DNA from: Prado023 sp964418695 | Lineage (GTDB): Bacteria; Actinomycetota; Actinomycetes; S36-B12; CAIYMF01 | NCBI GenBank assembly: GCA_964418695.1 | Contig: CAYQMN010000012.1 | Span: forward strand, 34,115-98,114 | DNA: 64,000 nucleotides | Direction: 5' to 3' | Shown: in pieces, positions 26,388 through 35,793 of the stretch | How positions within the stretch are numbered: position 1 is the first letter of the stretch | How the letters are laid out: each line of letters opens with the position of its first letter | The notes under the pieces: model-generated | Told to the model about the DNA's origin: nothing | The model's input: only the letters and a program-made list of their open reading frames with translations | Databases searched by the model: none | Translations under genes and position numbers: made by a program

Positions 26388-26846
26388 ACGCTGCTCACCG
26401 TCACCTCGTGGTTCCCCGTCCGCGGCTGTCAACTCCTGAGTCGCCCCGCTAGGTGCGATGGCGGGCGACCCTTCCTGGAGCTGCTCGGCCAGTCGGTCGA
26501 GCCGTGCTCCTTCCGGTGATCCCATGATCGTGCGTGTCAGCGAGAGCCATCCTGCCCCTGCAACGCTGGCGGCGCCTGCGCAGCGGCCCGGCTCGAACCC
26601 AAAACTAGGACGGGAGCACCGCGCTGGGAGGGGGCACGTCGGCCGCATCGCGGGCAGACCCGCCAGTCCGATCGGGCATGCTGCCGCCAGTACCGCCAGC
26701 GCTGCGCCCGACTCACCCCGCCCCTCCACCCCGTCGGCGCCCCGGTCCCCCGTCGGCGCCCCAGCCAGCCCCGACCGCCCAGCCCCGCCCGCACGACGAC
26801 GAGTGCGACGAAACGGGTGCGACGGGCCGGGTGCGACGATTCGTGT
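26388..26846. other. 459-bp region without a supported gene
   Basis: The gap between the divergent TPR and glycosylase genes. It contains open frames in several registers but none with convincing codon use or similarity. Low-complexity runs are present, e.g. a duplicated CCGTCGGCGCCCC near 26730-26765 and three spaced GTGCGACG elements at 26801-26840 just before the glycosylase start. Confidence 0.5.
26835..26840 (+). promoter_or_regulatory. -10-like GACGAT for the glycosylase gene
   Basis: GACGAT lies 6 nt before the GTG at 26847, the same geometry as other leaderless starts here. It is part of the third GTGCGACG element. Confidence 0.4.
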
Positions 26847-27872
26847 GTGCCCACGCCTGCCCGACAGCGCCGGTGGACGCCCGGCTGGCCGGTGCACCTG
26901 ACCCACACACTGGGCCCTCTGCGCCACGGTCGGGCGGACCCGACCGTGCGCATCGCCGAGTCCGGCGTGTGGCGCACGTCGCGCTCGCCAGCCGGGCCGG
27001 TCACCCTCCACTACGCCCGGCACGGCGCCGATGTCATCGTGACCGCCTGGGGGCCGGGTGCCGCGCACGCCCTGGACAGCGCCCCCGAGGTGCTGGGCCA
27101 GGCCGACGAGCCAGGCGACTTCGCGGCCGACGCACATCCGGTCATGGCCGCTGCGCACGCCCGCTTCGGTGCGGGGTGGCGCGGCCCGCGCACGCAGCGG
27201 GTCCTGGAGTCGCTCGTGCCGGCGATCCTGGAGCAGCGGGTCACCGGGCTGGAGGCCACACGGGCCTGGGCCTGGCTGGTGACCCGCTACGGCGAGCCGG
27301 CGCCGGGGCCCCAGCCGGGCACCCAGCTCGGACCCCTGTCCGGCCGCCAGCCCAGGGAGTCGACGGGAATCTCGAGCGGACTCGTGTCCGGCGACTGGCT
27401 GGGCACGACGGGCCCATTCCCGGCCGGGCTGCGCTTGGCGCCGGACGCCGCGGGCTGGCGGCGCGTGCCGAGCTGGGCCTGGCACCGGGCGGGCGTGGAC
27501 CCTGGCCGCTCGGCCCGCGTGCTGGGCGCGGTGGGCCGGGCCGACGCCCTGGAGCGGCTCAGCCACCGCCCGGCGCAGGCGGCCGGCGAAGCGCTGCGCT
27601 CCCTGCCGGGGATCGGCGTCTGGACCAGCGCCGAGGTCGGCATCCGCGCCTGGGGCGACCGGGACGCGGTGTCGTTCGGCGACTTCCATCTCGCCGGCTT
27701 CGTCGTCCACGCGCTGACCGGCCGGCTGGGCGGCACCGACGAGCAGATGGCCGAGCTGCTGACCCCGTGGGCCGGCCAGCGGGGCCGCGCGGTCCGAATG
27801 CTCCAGCTGCACTGCGCCGCGCCCCCGCGCCGCGGTCCCCGCTCCACCATCACCGACCACCGACGCCACTGA
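26847..27872 (+). CDS. HhH-GPD DNA glycosylase, AlkA-like (3-methyladenine type)
   Basis: A 341-aa base-excision repair glycosylase. The helix-hairpin-helix is LRSLPGIGVWTSAEV and the catalytic Asp falls in AVSFGDFHLAGFVVHALTG; LEQRVTGLEATRAW is the family's first conserved helix. A linker of roughly 45 residues rich in Gly/Pro/Ser (GPQPGTQLGPLSGRQPRESTG and on) interrupts the core between these parts, longer than in typical AlkA. The GTG at 26847 is preferred because of the upstream -10 and because the 10 codons before it sit in a repeat. It is convergent with the ManC-like gene. Confidence 0.82.
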   Translation: MPTPARQRRWTPGWPVHLTHTLGPLRHGRADPTVRIAESGVWRTSRSPAGPVTLHYARHGADVIVTAWGPGAAHALDSAPEVLGQADEPGDFAADAHPVMAAAHARFGAGWRGPRTQRVLESLVPAILEQRVTGLEATRAWAWLVTRYGEPAPGPQPGTQLGPLSGRQPRESTGISSGLVSGDWLGTTGPFPAGLRLAPDAAGWRRVPSWAWHRAGVDPGRSARVLGAVGRADALERLSHRPAQAAGEALRSLPGIGVWTSAEVGIRAWGDRDAVSFGDFHLAGFVVHALTGRLGGTDEQMAELLTPWAGQRGRAVRMLQLHCAAPPRRGPRSTITDHRRH

Positions 27873-27919
27873 GCCCACCCGCCGCGCGGCCCGCCCTCTC
27901 ACCCCCGGGGGGCGGGGAC

Positions 27920-29002
27920 CTAGCGGTCTGAGGAGAAGCGCACTGCGGTCTCGGGCAGGATCACGCCGGGCCATACCCGCGCTCCGTCGATCAGCTCGTT
28001 GCCCGGGCCGACCACCGCGCCGTCCCCGACCACCACGCCGTCGAGTGCGGCGCCCTCACCGACCACCGCGCCGGCCCCGACGACGCTGTTGCGCACGACC
28101 GCCCCGGCAGCGATGACCGCCCCGTCGAACAGGACCGAGCCCTCGACCCGGGCCCCGGCACCCACCGACGCGCCGGCCCCCACAGCGGTGCCGGCGGACA
28201 GCACCGCATCCGGCGCCACCTCGGCGCCGGGCAGCACCAACCAGTCCCCGGTCGGGCCGGGCACCGCAGGCGAAGGGGCTCGTCCGGTGACCAGATCCGC
28301 GGAGCCGCGCACGAAGGCCAGCGGGGTGCCCAGGTCCAGCCAGTAGCCCTCGTCGACCACCCCCTGCAGCCGGGCGCCGGCGGCCAGCAGCCCCGGGAAC
28401 GTCTCGCGCTCCACCGAGACCGACCGGCCAGCCGGGATCGTGTCGATCACCGAGCGCCGGAACACGTAGCAGCCGGCGTTGATCTGGTCGGTGACGATCT
28501 CCTCGGGCGTCGTCGGCTTCTCCAGGAACGCGGTGACCCGGCCGTCGGCGTCGGTGGGGACCAGACCGAAGGGGCGCGGGTCGGCGACCCGGGTCAGGTA
28601 GAGGCTGACCGCGGCCTCAGCGGCCTCGTGCTGCGCCAGCAGGCCGGGCAGGTCCACCCCCGAGAGGATGTCGCCGTTGAAGACCAGGACGGGGTCGTCC
28701 GGCCCGGAGTCCAGGTGCGAGATCACGTTGCGGATCGCGCCGCCGGTGCCCAGGGGCACCTCCTCGACCGCGTAGACCAGCTCCACGCCGAAGGCCGAGC
28801 CGTCGCCGAAGTAGTCGGAGAACACCTCCGCCCGGTAGGAGGTGCCCAGCACGACGCGGGTCACCCCGGCTTCCCGGGCGCGCGCGATCTGGTGCTCGGT
28901 GCATGGCACGCCGGCCACCGGGAGCATGGGCTTGGGGGTGTTGATGGTCAGGGGACGCAGCCGGGTGCCCTGGCCGCCGACCAGCAGGATCGCTTCGCTC
29001 AC
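27920..29002 (-). CDS. manC: Mannose-1-phosphate guanylyltransferase-like nucleotidyltransferase
   Basis: A 360-aa sugar-1-phosphate nucleotidyltransferase with an N-terminal NTP-transferase fold (LLVGGQGTRLRPLT, the signature G-G-x-G-x-R-L; FNGDILSGVD; EKP motif FLEKPTTP) and a C-terminal left-handed beta-helix of hexapeptide repeats (VGAGASVGAGARVEGSVLF and on). It matches M. tuberculosis Rv3264c in sequence type and place, so GDP-mannose synthesis is the likely role; a UTP/glucose enzyme cannot be excluded. GTG at 29002, with CACGAT 6 nt upstream. Confidence 0.85.
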   Translation of the reverse strand: MSEAILLVGGQGTRLRPLTINTPKPMLPVAGVPCTEHQIARAREAGVTRVVLGTSYRAEVFSDYFGDGSAFGVELVYAVEEVPLGTGGAIRNVISHLDSGPDDPVLVFNGDILSGVDLPGLLAQHEAAEAAVSLYLTRVADPRPFGLVPTDADGRVTAFLEKPTTPEEIVTDQINAGCYVFRRSVIDTIPAGRSVSVERETFPGLLAAGARLQGVVDEGYWLDLGTPLAFVRGSADLVTGRAPSPAVPGPTGDWLVLPGAEVAPDAVLSAGTAVGAGASVGAGARVEGSVLFDGAVIAAGAVVRNSVVGAGAVVGEGAALDGVVVGDGAVVGPGNELIDGARVWPGVILPETAVRFSSDR

Positions 29003-29008
29003 GGACGA

Positions 29009-29014
29009 ATCGTG
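29009..29014 (-). promoter_or_regulatory. -10-like CACGAT for the manC-like gene
   Basis: CACGAT, 6 nt before the GTG at 29002; no Shine-Dalgarno. Confidence 0.38.
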
Positions 29015-29075
29015 ATGGATCGGCGGACCCGGTTGCTCAGCTTCGCGTTCGACGCGCCGAGGCAGCCTGGCGCGA

Positions 29076-29819
29076 TCAGTCCGCGGAGCCGTCGCCGATC
29101 CGCTCCAGGAGGCGCAGCCGGGCGGTGTCGTCCACCCCCAGACCGGTCGCGATCACCAGCGATCCACCGTCCAGAACCGGGGCCACGCACGCGCGCATCA
29201 GGTCCGCCGGCGGCGTCGACTCGTCCAGCCAGCGCCGAGGACCGGGCGCCCCAGCCCCGGCCATCCCCGCCCCCGCTTCGCCCACCAGCCGGGTCCACGC
29301 CACCTCGGCGCCCCGGTCGGCGATCAAGGCCGCGCTGGCCGCTGCGTCCGGGTCCTCAGCGAAGAAGTCCGGATGCACCCGGGCCTCCAGCGCGACGTCC
29401 AGCGCGCCGGCGGGCAATGGGCCGCGCACCGGCATCCCGAACGCGTCGCACGCGCTCACCAGGAGGTCGTCGGCCGCCGGACCGGCGCCGGACAGCGCGG
29501 CCGCGATCCCGTCGGGGCCGACCACCCGGACCTCGACCGGGCCTTGCAGGTCGCGCCCACACCGCGCTCCGGCGCTCAGGGCGGCCAGCACCCAGACCGG
29601 GAGCTGCCAGTGCCAAGGCAGGTCCACCGACACCGTCGCCCCCGGTTCCAGACCCAGCCCGTCGCGCAGCAGCCCGGCCGCCTTGGCCACCCCGTTGGCC
29701 GTGGTGGTCACCGACAACTCCACGCGCGAGGCTGGCCCGGCGTAGTGGGTCACGAACGGCTGCGAGGGGTCGCGGCGCGCCGTCAGCAGCCCGTAGGCGG
29801 TCGGCGCGGGCAGGCTCAC
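29076..29819 (-). CDS. TIGR03089 family protein
   Basis: A 247-aa Actinobacteria-specific protein resembling a reduced AMP-binding (acyl-CoA synthetase-like) N-terminal fold: PSQPFVTHYAGPASRVELSVTTTANGVAKAAGLLRD, and DLPWHWQLPVWVLAALSAG. It lacks the P-loop SSGTTGxPKG motif and the C-terminal adenylation domain, so catalysis is doubtful. It is the counterpart of Rv3268 beside an LCP gene. Its GTG overlaps the stop of the amidase gene by 4 bases (GTGA), so the two are translationally coupled. Confidence 0.8.
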   Translation of the reverse strand: MSLPAPTAYGLLTARRDPSQPFVTHYAGPASRVELSVTTTANGVAKAAGLLRDGLGLEPGATVSVDLPWHWQLPVWVLAALSAGARCGRDLQGPVEVRVVGPDGIAAALSGAGPAADDLLVSACDAFGMPVRGPLPAGALDVALEARVHPDFFAEDPDAAASAALIADRGAEVAWTRLVGEAGAGMAGAGAPGPRRWLDESTPPADLMRACVAPVLDGGSLVIATGLGVDDTARLRLLERIGDGSAD

Positions 29820-32668
29820 TTCACGACCGGCACGAAGTCACTGGCCGACACCTTCGACCCGATGACGATCCGCCAGCGTCCCGAGGTCTTCGCCGGCATC
29901 TGCACTCTCGCCTTGCCCTTGATGGTGAGCGCCCGGGCCAGCGTCTTGTACTTGGTCTTCCCAGTGGCCTTGAACTGGACCGAGAAGGTCCGCCCGGCGG
30001 GCACCTTCTTGTACTTCGCGGCGCCCGTGGCCTTGGTGGTGACCTTGGACGTGAGGGTGATCTTGGTGCCCTTCTTCACCGGCTCAGGCTTGCCGTTGGC
30101 CCGGGTCAGCTGGTAGACCGGGGCGGCCTTCGCTGAGACCGGCGGGGCAAGCGTGACTCCCGGTGGGGCCCAGGGCAGCCCCAGGAGGACCCTGCTGACG
30201 TCGCCGAGCAGGTCGTCGCCGGCCCAGGAGCCACTGACGGGTGTGGTGACCGCGCGCAGCGCCGGACGCTTGGTGATGACCGCGGCCGTCGTCGGGCTCA
30301 GGCTCGGCGAAGTCGTCACCAGCACCGGCACGCCCGACGCAGCGGCCACCGGCGAGGTCGCCCACGACGCCGGGCTCTCCGGCAGCAGGACCGCCGCCGG
30401 GGCCGAGGCCGGGAACGCGCTCACCACGGCAGCCGAGGCGGCACTGGCGTCGGCTCCGGTGAGCCGGGTCGCTCCGGGGACCAGCGCGTCGGACAGCACC
30501 GAGGCCGGCGCGACCACGGTCACCGCGGTGCGTCCGGCGAGTGCGGCTCGGGTCTCCGCGGGGATCGTGGCCCCCTTGGCCAGCAGCACGGGCACGCCGC
30601 GCGCCGACGCCAGCGCTGCCCCGGCGATGGCATGCGCCGGGGAGCCGTCAGGCGAGATCACGACCGCGCCCGAACGGTTGGGGATCCGGGTCGCCACCGC
30701 CGCCGCGGTCTTGGCCGGGGTCGTGCCGGCGACCCGGGTGACGCTGACCTTGAGGGCCTTCAGCGACGTGACCGCGGCGTCGGAGACCACCGACGTGGAG
30801 CCCACCACGATCGCGTGGGTCGCCGCACGGGCCTTGACCTCGGCGGCCACCGCCGAGGACAGCGCGCTGGGCGCCGTGAGCAGCAGCGGAGCGCCCAGCG
30901 CGCTGGCCAGCGGTGCGGCGGTCAGGCCGGCCGCCTGCAGCGCGGCGGAGGTGCCGGCCCCGGTGACCACCACCGTCTTGCTGCTGGGCGCGGACAGCCG
31001 GCCCCAGAGCACCGACGTAGTCGCGCTGTCGGCGCCGACGACGCGGCTGACGTTGGCGCACGGTCCCCACGCCTGCCCCGACTTGGGGGTGACCGTCAGG
31101 GTCGAGCTCACCATGGCCACCGGGACGCCCCCGGCCGCACCTGTGACGCGGACGGTGTAGGTGGCAGGCAGCACCCGCGCGCCCTTGCTGTCGCGCAGGT
31201 CCCAGGTCAGCGGGATCGCACCTGCCTTGGTCGTCGTTCCGGTGAAGCGCCGGACGGGAGTGTCCGAGCAGGGACTGAGTATGTCGGCGGTCCAGGTCAC
31301 CGCCTTGGTCGTCCACGATGCCAGCGACACCGAGCCCGTGCCGTAGGGCACCGAGGTCCCCACCGGCGACGGCGCGCTCACCACGACCTTCGAGTAGGAG
31401 GCGGCCAGCGCGCGGATCGCCGGCAGCTGCTCCTGGATGTAGCGGCCCGGGCAGGCTGTGTAGTTGACCATCCGATGGCTGGAGATCGCCGGCAGGGTCG
31501 CGATGCTGCCCTTCGGGTAGCGGGTCGCCTTGATGTAGCCCGCCGAGCGCAGCTTGACCGTGGCCGTCGGACTCACCCCGGACAGCCCCAGCTTCCACGC
31601 GAACAGCCGGGCCACCGAGTCGCGCATCGCCGCCATGTCGGCGGACGCAGGCTTGAATGTGTCGAAGTTCCCCAGCGCGACCACCGCGAACGTGTGCTCG
31701 TTGAAGCCGGCGGTGTGCCCGCCGAGCACTGCCCGGTTGATCCCGCCGGCCCGGCCCTCGTACAGCCGGCCGAACCGGTCGACCACGAAGTTGTAGTCGA
31801 TGTCGGAGTGCTTCAGGGACTTGGTGTGGTAGGCGTAGATGGCCCGCACCTGGGCCGCCGCGCCCGAGCGCGAGTAGCTCGACGAGGACGCGGTGTGGTG
31901 GACGAAGCCAGCGCGAACGTTGTCCGTGTAGTAGGGCGCGCGGCTGCGCAGGGACTCGTCGGCGCCCCACTGCGCGCGACTGATGATCGACGGCTGGCCG
32001 GCGTTGGCCAGCTGGGTCACCGTGCCGGTGCGGCCGTCGCCCGAGGACTTCGGCGCGTCCACGAGCGTGAGCGTGGTGCCCGCCGGCACCCGGCCGGTCG
32101 GCGTGTCGATCCGGACCCGGACCTTCGTCGCGTTCACGGCCAGCAGCGGGTCGCTGCCCACGCGCGCCTTGGCCGCCTCGGCACTGCCCGGGTCCGGCCC
32201 GTGCTCACCATCCATGTCCAGCTCGGTCCACTTGCCCCAGCCCCCGGCGTCCTTGACCCGGACCTGAATCGAGGAGCCGGCCGGCAGCGCCTTGCTGCTG
32301 GACACGGCCACCAGCTCGGCCGGGTGGGCGATCGTGCGCTTGACCACGACCGCCGGCTTGAGCGGCTTCCGCACCGCCTGCTGGCTGAGCTGGCCCGAGC
32401 CGGGCTCGGCCTGCGGGGCGGGCGCCTTGGCCAGCAAGGCCCGGTCGATGCCCGACAGCTTCAGGGCCGTGACCCGCGGCGAGCGGGCCTTGTTCGCAGC
32501 CGGGACAGCAGCCGGCGCATCCGCCGGGGCGGCAGCCGAGACGGCGAGCGCGGGGCCACCGGCGGCCGGCAGCACCGTCAGCGTCGAGCCGACCAGGGCC
32601 AACGCGCAGGCGGCACCGGCCGCCGGGAGCAGGCGGCGGCGCCGTGAAACAGATCTCGCACCGGGCAT
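29816..32668 (-). CDS. Secreted N-acetylmuramoyl-L-alanine amidase with cell-wall-binding repeats
   Basis: A 950-aa exported wall protein. A Sec signal (RRRRLLPAAGAACALALVGSTLTVL) is followed by a long linker, a PGRP/amidase_2-type domain (about 235-415) with FVHHTASS, YNFVVDRFGRLYEGRAGG and SSHRMVNYTACPG (His and Cys zinc ligands present), a beta domain with a FlgD-like look (TPVRRFTGTTTKAGAIPLTWDLRD), then tandem cell-wall-binding-type-2 repeats (about 520-830; VVGADSATTSVLW, AIVVGSTSVVSDAAVTSLKAL) and a C-terminal basic beta domain. It likely trims peptidoglycan while anchored in the wall. ATG 32668 has GGAGG 5 nt upstream. It is divergent from the LCP gene. Confidence 0.88.
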   Translation of the reverse strand: MPGARSVSRRRRLLPAAGAACALALVGSTLTVLPAAGGPALAVSAAAPADAPAAVPAANKARSPRVTALKLSGIDRALLAKAPAPQAEPGSGQLSQQAVRKPLKPAVVVKRTIAHPAELVAVSSSKALPAGSSIQVRVKDAGGWGKWTELDMDGEHGPDPGSAEAAKARVGSDPLLAVNATKVRVRIDTPTGRVPAGTTLTLVDAPKSSGDGRTGTVTQLANAGQPSIISRAQWGADESLRSRAPYYTDNVRAGFVHHTASSSSYSRSGAAAQVRAIYAYHTKSLKHSDIDYNFVVDRFGRLYEGRAGGINRAVLGGHTAGFNEHTFAVVALGNFDTFKPASADMAAMRDSVARLFAWKLGLSGVSPTATVKLRSAGYIKATRYPKGSIATLPAISSHRMVNYTACPGRYIQEQLPAIRALAASYSKVVVSAPSPVGTSVPYGTGSVSLASWTTKAVTWTADILSPCSDTPVRRFTGTTTKAGAIPLTWDLRDSKGARVLPATYTVRVTGAAGGVPVAMVSSTLTVTPKSGQAWGPCANVSRVVGADSATTSVLWGRLSAPSSKTVVVTGAGTSAALQAAGLTAAPLASALGAPLLLTAPSALSSAVAAEVKARAATHAIVVGSTSVVSDAAVTSLKALKVSVTRVAGTTPAKTAAAVATRIPNRSGAVVISPDGSPAHAIAGAALASARGVPVLLAKGATIPAETRAALAGRTAVTVVAPASVLSDALVPGATRLTGADASAASAAVVSAFPASAPAAVLLPESPASWATSPVAAASGVPVLVTTSPSLSPTTAAVITKRPALRAVTTPVSGSWAGDDLLGDVSRVLLGLPWAPPGVTLAPPVSAKAAPVYQLTRANGKPEPVKKGTKITLTSKVTTKATGAAKYKKVPAGRTFSVQFKATGKTKYKTLARALTIKGKARVQMPAKTSGRWRIVIGSKVSASDFVPVVK

Positions 32669-32817
32669 GTCGACCTCCAGCCCGGGCCCCCCCGGGGATC
32701 GCTGGCTCGTGTCGTGCAGACGGCAGGGTGCCCGACACGGGGGCCGCCCGGCAGGTCCCGCCTGCGGGAAATGCGTGATTCCGACGGACTTTACCCAGAG
32801 TTACTCGGCGAGTCACG

Positions 32818-32823
32818 TATCCT
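32818..32823 (+). promoter_or_regulatory. -10-like TATCCT for the LCP gene
   Basis: TATCCT lies 6 nt before the GTG at 32830, suggesting a leaderless mRNA. No good -35 at normal spacing. Confidence 0.5.
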
Positions 32824-32829
32824 TATCCG

Positions 32830-34251
32830 GTGTCGGGACGGCGTCGGATCATGCGCGTCGTTGCCGGCATTGCCAGCGCAGGCGTTCTCGCGGTCACCGT
32901 CGCGGCCGGCTCTGTGACCTTGGCGGCCAATCATTTCGAAGGGAACATCACCACGATCGACATCTCCGACCAGGTCGGCGAGCGTGCGATCGACTACGGC
33001 GATCTGTCCCACGGGTCGGTCTCCATCCTCGTGATGGGGTCGGATTCCCGGGAGGGCAAAGGCAACACGGGCTACGGCAAGTTCGAGGGCGCCCGCTCCG
33101 ACACCACGATGCTGTTGCACCTGTATCCCGACCGGAAGTCTGCGGTGGTGCTGAGCATCCCCCGCGACACGGTCACCCAGCTGCCCTCCTGCAAGAGCTC
33201 CACGAGCGGCGCGACCCTGGCCCCGGTCACCGACCGCTTCAATGCCTCGTTCAGCCGGGGCGGCCCGGGCTGCACGGTCAAGTCGGTGGAGAAGCTCACC
33301 GGCATCACCGTGGACCACTTCGTGGTGGTCGACTTCAACGGCTTCAAGCGCACGGTCAACGCGCTTGGCGGGGTTCCGGTATGTCTGACGAGGCCAGTCC
33401 AGGACCGGCAGTCCGGGCTGGACCTACCCGCTGGCCGAACGGTGGTCAAAGGTGAGGACGCACTGGCGTTCATGCGGGTCCGGCACAACATCGGCGACGG
33501 CTCGGACATCAGCCGGATCAACCGCCAGCAGCTGTTCATGTCCTCGATGGTCCAGCAGGTCACCAGCTCCGGACTGATCACCGACCCGCTGCGCCTCTAC
33601 CGGGTGCTCGACCAAGTGACCAAGTCGCTGTCCACCGACAAAGCACTGGCCGACAGCAAGGGAGTCGTGGCACTGGCCCGCAGCCTCACCGGCTTGAAGG
33701 CCGAGAAGATCACGTTCGTGACCCTGCCCTGGGTGCCGAACCCGGCGGACCCCAACACCGTCGTCGTGGACCAGGCCAAGGCCAAGCCGATCCTCGACGC
33801 CCTGCGCACCGACAAGCCGTGGCCGGCGGCGCCGACCAAGGGCGCGGACGGCAAGCGCCTGACCGTCGCACCCAGCTCGATCACCGTCGACGTGCACAAC
33901 GCCACCGGGGCCGAGGGCCAGGCCAGCGCGGCCGCGCGGGGTCTGTCGGCGAACGGCTTCCACGTCGGGATCACCGATGCGCGCAGCCCTTCGGTGAAGC
34001 GCACCACCATCCGGTATGCCCCCGATCAGCTCGAGGCAGCGCGTACCTTGCAGGCGGCCGTCCGGCACTCCGTGCTCAAGGAGTCGGCCACCCAGGGCTC
34101 GCACCTGGACCTGACGCTGGGCACCTCCTACACCGGCGTGCGCACCATCAAGGTGAGCCAGCCGAAGTCGAGCACCGGGAGCTCGGGCTCGACCAGTCCC
34201 GGCACCGGCGGCACCGCGATCACCGCCGACCAGGACATCTGCACCGGCTGA
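32830..34251 (+). CDS. LytR-CpsA-Psr (LCP) family wall-polymer ligase with LytR_C domain
   Basis: A 473-aa membrane-anchored enzyme with one N-terminal transmembrane helix (RVVAGIASAGVLAVTVAAGSV). The LCP domain (about 60-260) shows VLVMGSDSR-type start (ILVMGSDSREG), ARSDTTMLLHLYPDR, LSIPRDT, DFNGFKRTVNALGGV and AFMRVRHNIGDGSDISRINRQQ, with the catalytic Arg and Asp residues. A LytR_C domain (about 350-445) and a Ser/Gly tail follow. LCP proteins transfer teichoic acids or arabinogalactan-like polymers from undecaprenyl phosphate to peptidoglycan, so this is the natural endpoint for the polymer cluster to the right. Counterpart of Rv3267. Confidence 0.92.
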   Translation: MSGRRRIMRVVAGIASAGVLAVTVAAGSVTLAANHFEGNITTIDISDQVGERAIDYGDLSHGSVSILVMGSDSREGKGNTGYGKFEGARSDTTMLLHLYPDRKSAVVLSIPRDTVTQLPSCKSSTSGATLAPVTDRFNASFSRGGPGCTVKSVEKLTGITVDHFVVVDFNGFKRTVNALGGVPVCLTRPVQDRQSGLDLPAGRTVVKGEDALAFMRVRHNIGDGSDISRINRQQLFMSSMVQQVTSSGLITDPLRLYRVLDQVTKSLSTDKALADSKGVVALARSLTGLKAEKITFVTLPWVPNPADPNTVVVDQAKAKPILDALRTDKPWPAAPTKGADGKRLTVAPSSITVDVHNATGAEGQASAAARGLSANGFHVGITDARSPSVKRTTIRYAPDQLEAARTLQAAVRHSVLKESATQGSHLDLTLGTSYTGVRTIKVSQPKSSTGSSGSTSPGTGGTAITADQDICTG

Positions 34252-34349
34252 CAGGCCGGGCTGACCGGCCCGACCGACCTGCCCGGCACCGCCTGCCCGG
34301 CCCGCCACCGCCCCTCGCTATCGTGACCGCGCTCACGGAGGAGGTCCGG

Positions 34350-35117
34350 GTGGACAAGACGGTGGCCAGTGCGGCCGAGGCGGTCAGCGACATCGGCGAC
34401 GGCGCCACGCTCGCGGTCGGCGGGTTCGGGCTGTGCGGGATCCCCAGCGCCCTCATCGCGGCCCTGCTGGCGCAGGGCAGCACCGACCTGGACGTGGTCA
34501 GCAACAACTGCGGTGTGGACGACTGGGGGCTCGGCCTGCTGCTCGCGCGGCGGCGCATCCGGCGGATGACCTCCAGCTACGTCGGGGAGAACAAGGAGTT
34601 CGAGCGGCAGTTCCTGTCCGGCGAGCTGGAGGTGGAGCTGACCCCGCAGGGCACGCTGGCCGAGCGGCTGCGCGCCGGCGGGGCCGGGATCCCCGGCTTC
34701 TACACGCCCGCGGGCGTGGGCACCCAGGTCGCCGACGGCGGGCTGCCCTGGCGCTACGACGGCTCCGGCGGGGTGGCGCTGGCCTCGCCGCCCAAGGAGA
34801 CCCGTGAGTTCGACGGACGCACCTACGTCCTCGAGCGCGGGATCGTCACCGACTTCGCCCTCGTGCGGGCCAGTCGCGCCGACGTGACGGGCAACTGCGT
34901 CTTCGACGCGAGCACGCGCAACTTCAACCCGCTCGCGGCGATGGCCGGGCGGGTCACGATCGTGGAGGCCGAGGAGGTGGTCGCGGCCGGCAAGCTCGAC
35001 CCGGCCTCGATCCACCTGCCGGGGATCTTCGTGCAGCGCGTGCTGACGCTGGGGCCCGACGACGTGACGGCCAAGCGGATCGAACGGCGCACCGTGCGCA
35101 AGGAGGAGTCGGCCTGA
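34350..35117 (+). CDS. scoA: 3-oxoacid CoA-transferase subunit A
   Basis: A 255-aa alpha subunit of a succinyl-CoA:3-ketoacid (or acetate:acetoacetate) CoA-transferase, which activates acetoacetate for ketone-body use. The CoA-binding motif is AVGGFGLCGIPSAL, with LDVVSNNCGVDDWGLG and FYTPAGVGTQVADG also typical. The GTG at 34350 is chosen over the open frame upstream because GGAGG lies 5 nt before it. Its stop overlaps the beta-subunit ATG by 1 nt (TGATG). Confidence 0.92.
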   Translation: MDKTVASAAEAVSDIGDGATLAVGGFGLCGIPSALIAALLAQGSTDLDVVSNNCGVDDWGLGLLLARRRIRRMTSSYVGENKEFERQFLSGELEVELTPQGTLAERLRAGGAGIPGFYTPAGVGTQVADGGLPWRYDGSGGVALASPPKETREFDGRTYVLERGIVTDFALVRASRADVTGNCVFDASTRNFNPLAAMAGRVTIVEAEEVVAAGKLDPASIHLPGIFVQRVLTLGPDDVTAKRIERRTVRKEESA

Positions 35118-35758
35118 TGGCACTCACCCGCGACGAGCTGGCGGCCCGGGTCGCCCAGGAGCTCGAGGACGGCCAGTACGTGAACCTGGGCATCGGACTG
35201 CCCACCCTGGTGCCCAACCACCTGCCCGCCGGGGTCAGCGTGGTGCTGCAGAGCGAGAACGGGATCCTGGGTGTCGGCCCGTACCCGACCGACGACGCCG
35301 TCGATCCCGACCTCATCAACGCCGGCAAGGAGACCGTCTCGGTGCTGCCCGGCGCCAGCTACTTCGACTCGGCGCTGTCCTTCGGGATGATCCGCGGCGG
35401 GCACGTCGACGCGGCCATCCTCGGGGCGATGCAGGTCTCGGCCACCGGCGACCTTGCCAACTGGATGATCCCCGGGAAGATGGTCAAGGGCATGGGCGGC
35501 GCGATGGACCTGGTCCACGGCGCCAAGCGGGTCATCGTGATGATGGAGCACACCGCGCGCGACGGGTCGCACAAGATCGTCGACGAGTGCTCCCTGCCTC
35601 TGACCGGGGTGGGCGTGGTGCAGCGGATCATCACCGATCTGGCCGTCCTGGACGTCACCGACGAGGGACTGGTGCTGCGCGAGCTGGCCCCCGGGGTCAG
35701 CGTCGATCAGGTCCACGCGGCAACCGGCCCGGCGATCCTCGACGCGACGGGCCGGTAG
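35117..35758 (+). CDS. scoB: 3-oxoacid CoA-transferase subunit B
   Basis: The 213-aa beta subunit. It carries the catalytic Glu47 in LQSENGILGVGP, which forms the glutamyl-CoA thioester, and GMIRGGHVDAAILGAMQVS. Translationally coupled to scoA. It is convergent with the ICMT-like gene, 35 bp away. No regulator is adjacent. Confidence 0.93.
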   Translation: MALTRDELAARVAQELEDGQYVNLGIGLPTLVPNHLPAGVSVVLQSENGILGVGPYPTDDAVDPDLINAGKETVSVLPGASYFDSALSFGMIRGGHVDAAILGAMQVSATGDLANWMIPGKMVKGMGGAMDLVHGAKRVIVMMEHTARDGSHKIVDECSLPLTGVGVVQRIITDLAVLDVTDEGLVLRELAPGVSVDQVHAATGPAILDATGR

Positions 35759-35793
35759 TCGGCGGGCGGGCAGTCGGCGGCGCGGCAGCTGGG

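Noticed and set aside
26388..26525. 46-codon extension of the TPR protein to ATG 26525
   Set aside because: Codon third positions are rich in A, unlike the gene body, and no good ribosome site precedes it.
26458..26901. 147-codon plus-strand open frame upstream of the glycosylase
   Set aside because: Composition is low-complexity Pro/Ala/Arg/Ser, no ribosome site or family resemblance; it overlaps the start of the glycosylase in another frame.
27873..27919. Terminator between the glycosylase and manC-like gene
   Set aside because: Only a 6-bp CCCGCC/GGCGGG pair with an awkward interior; too weak to call.
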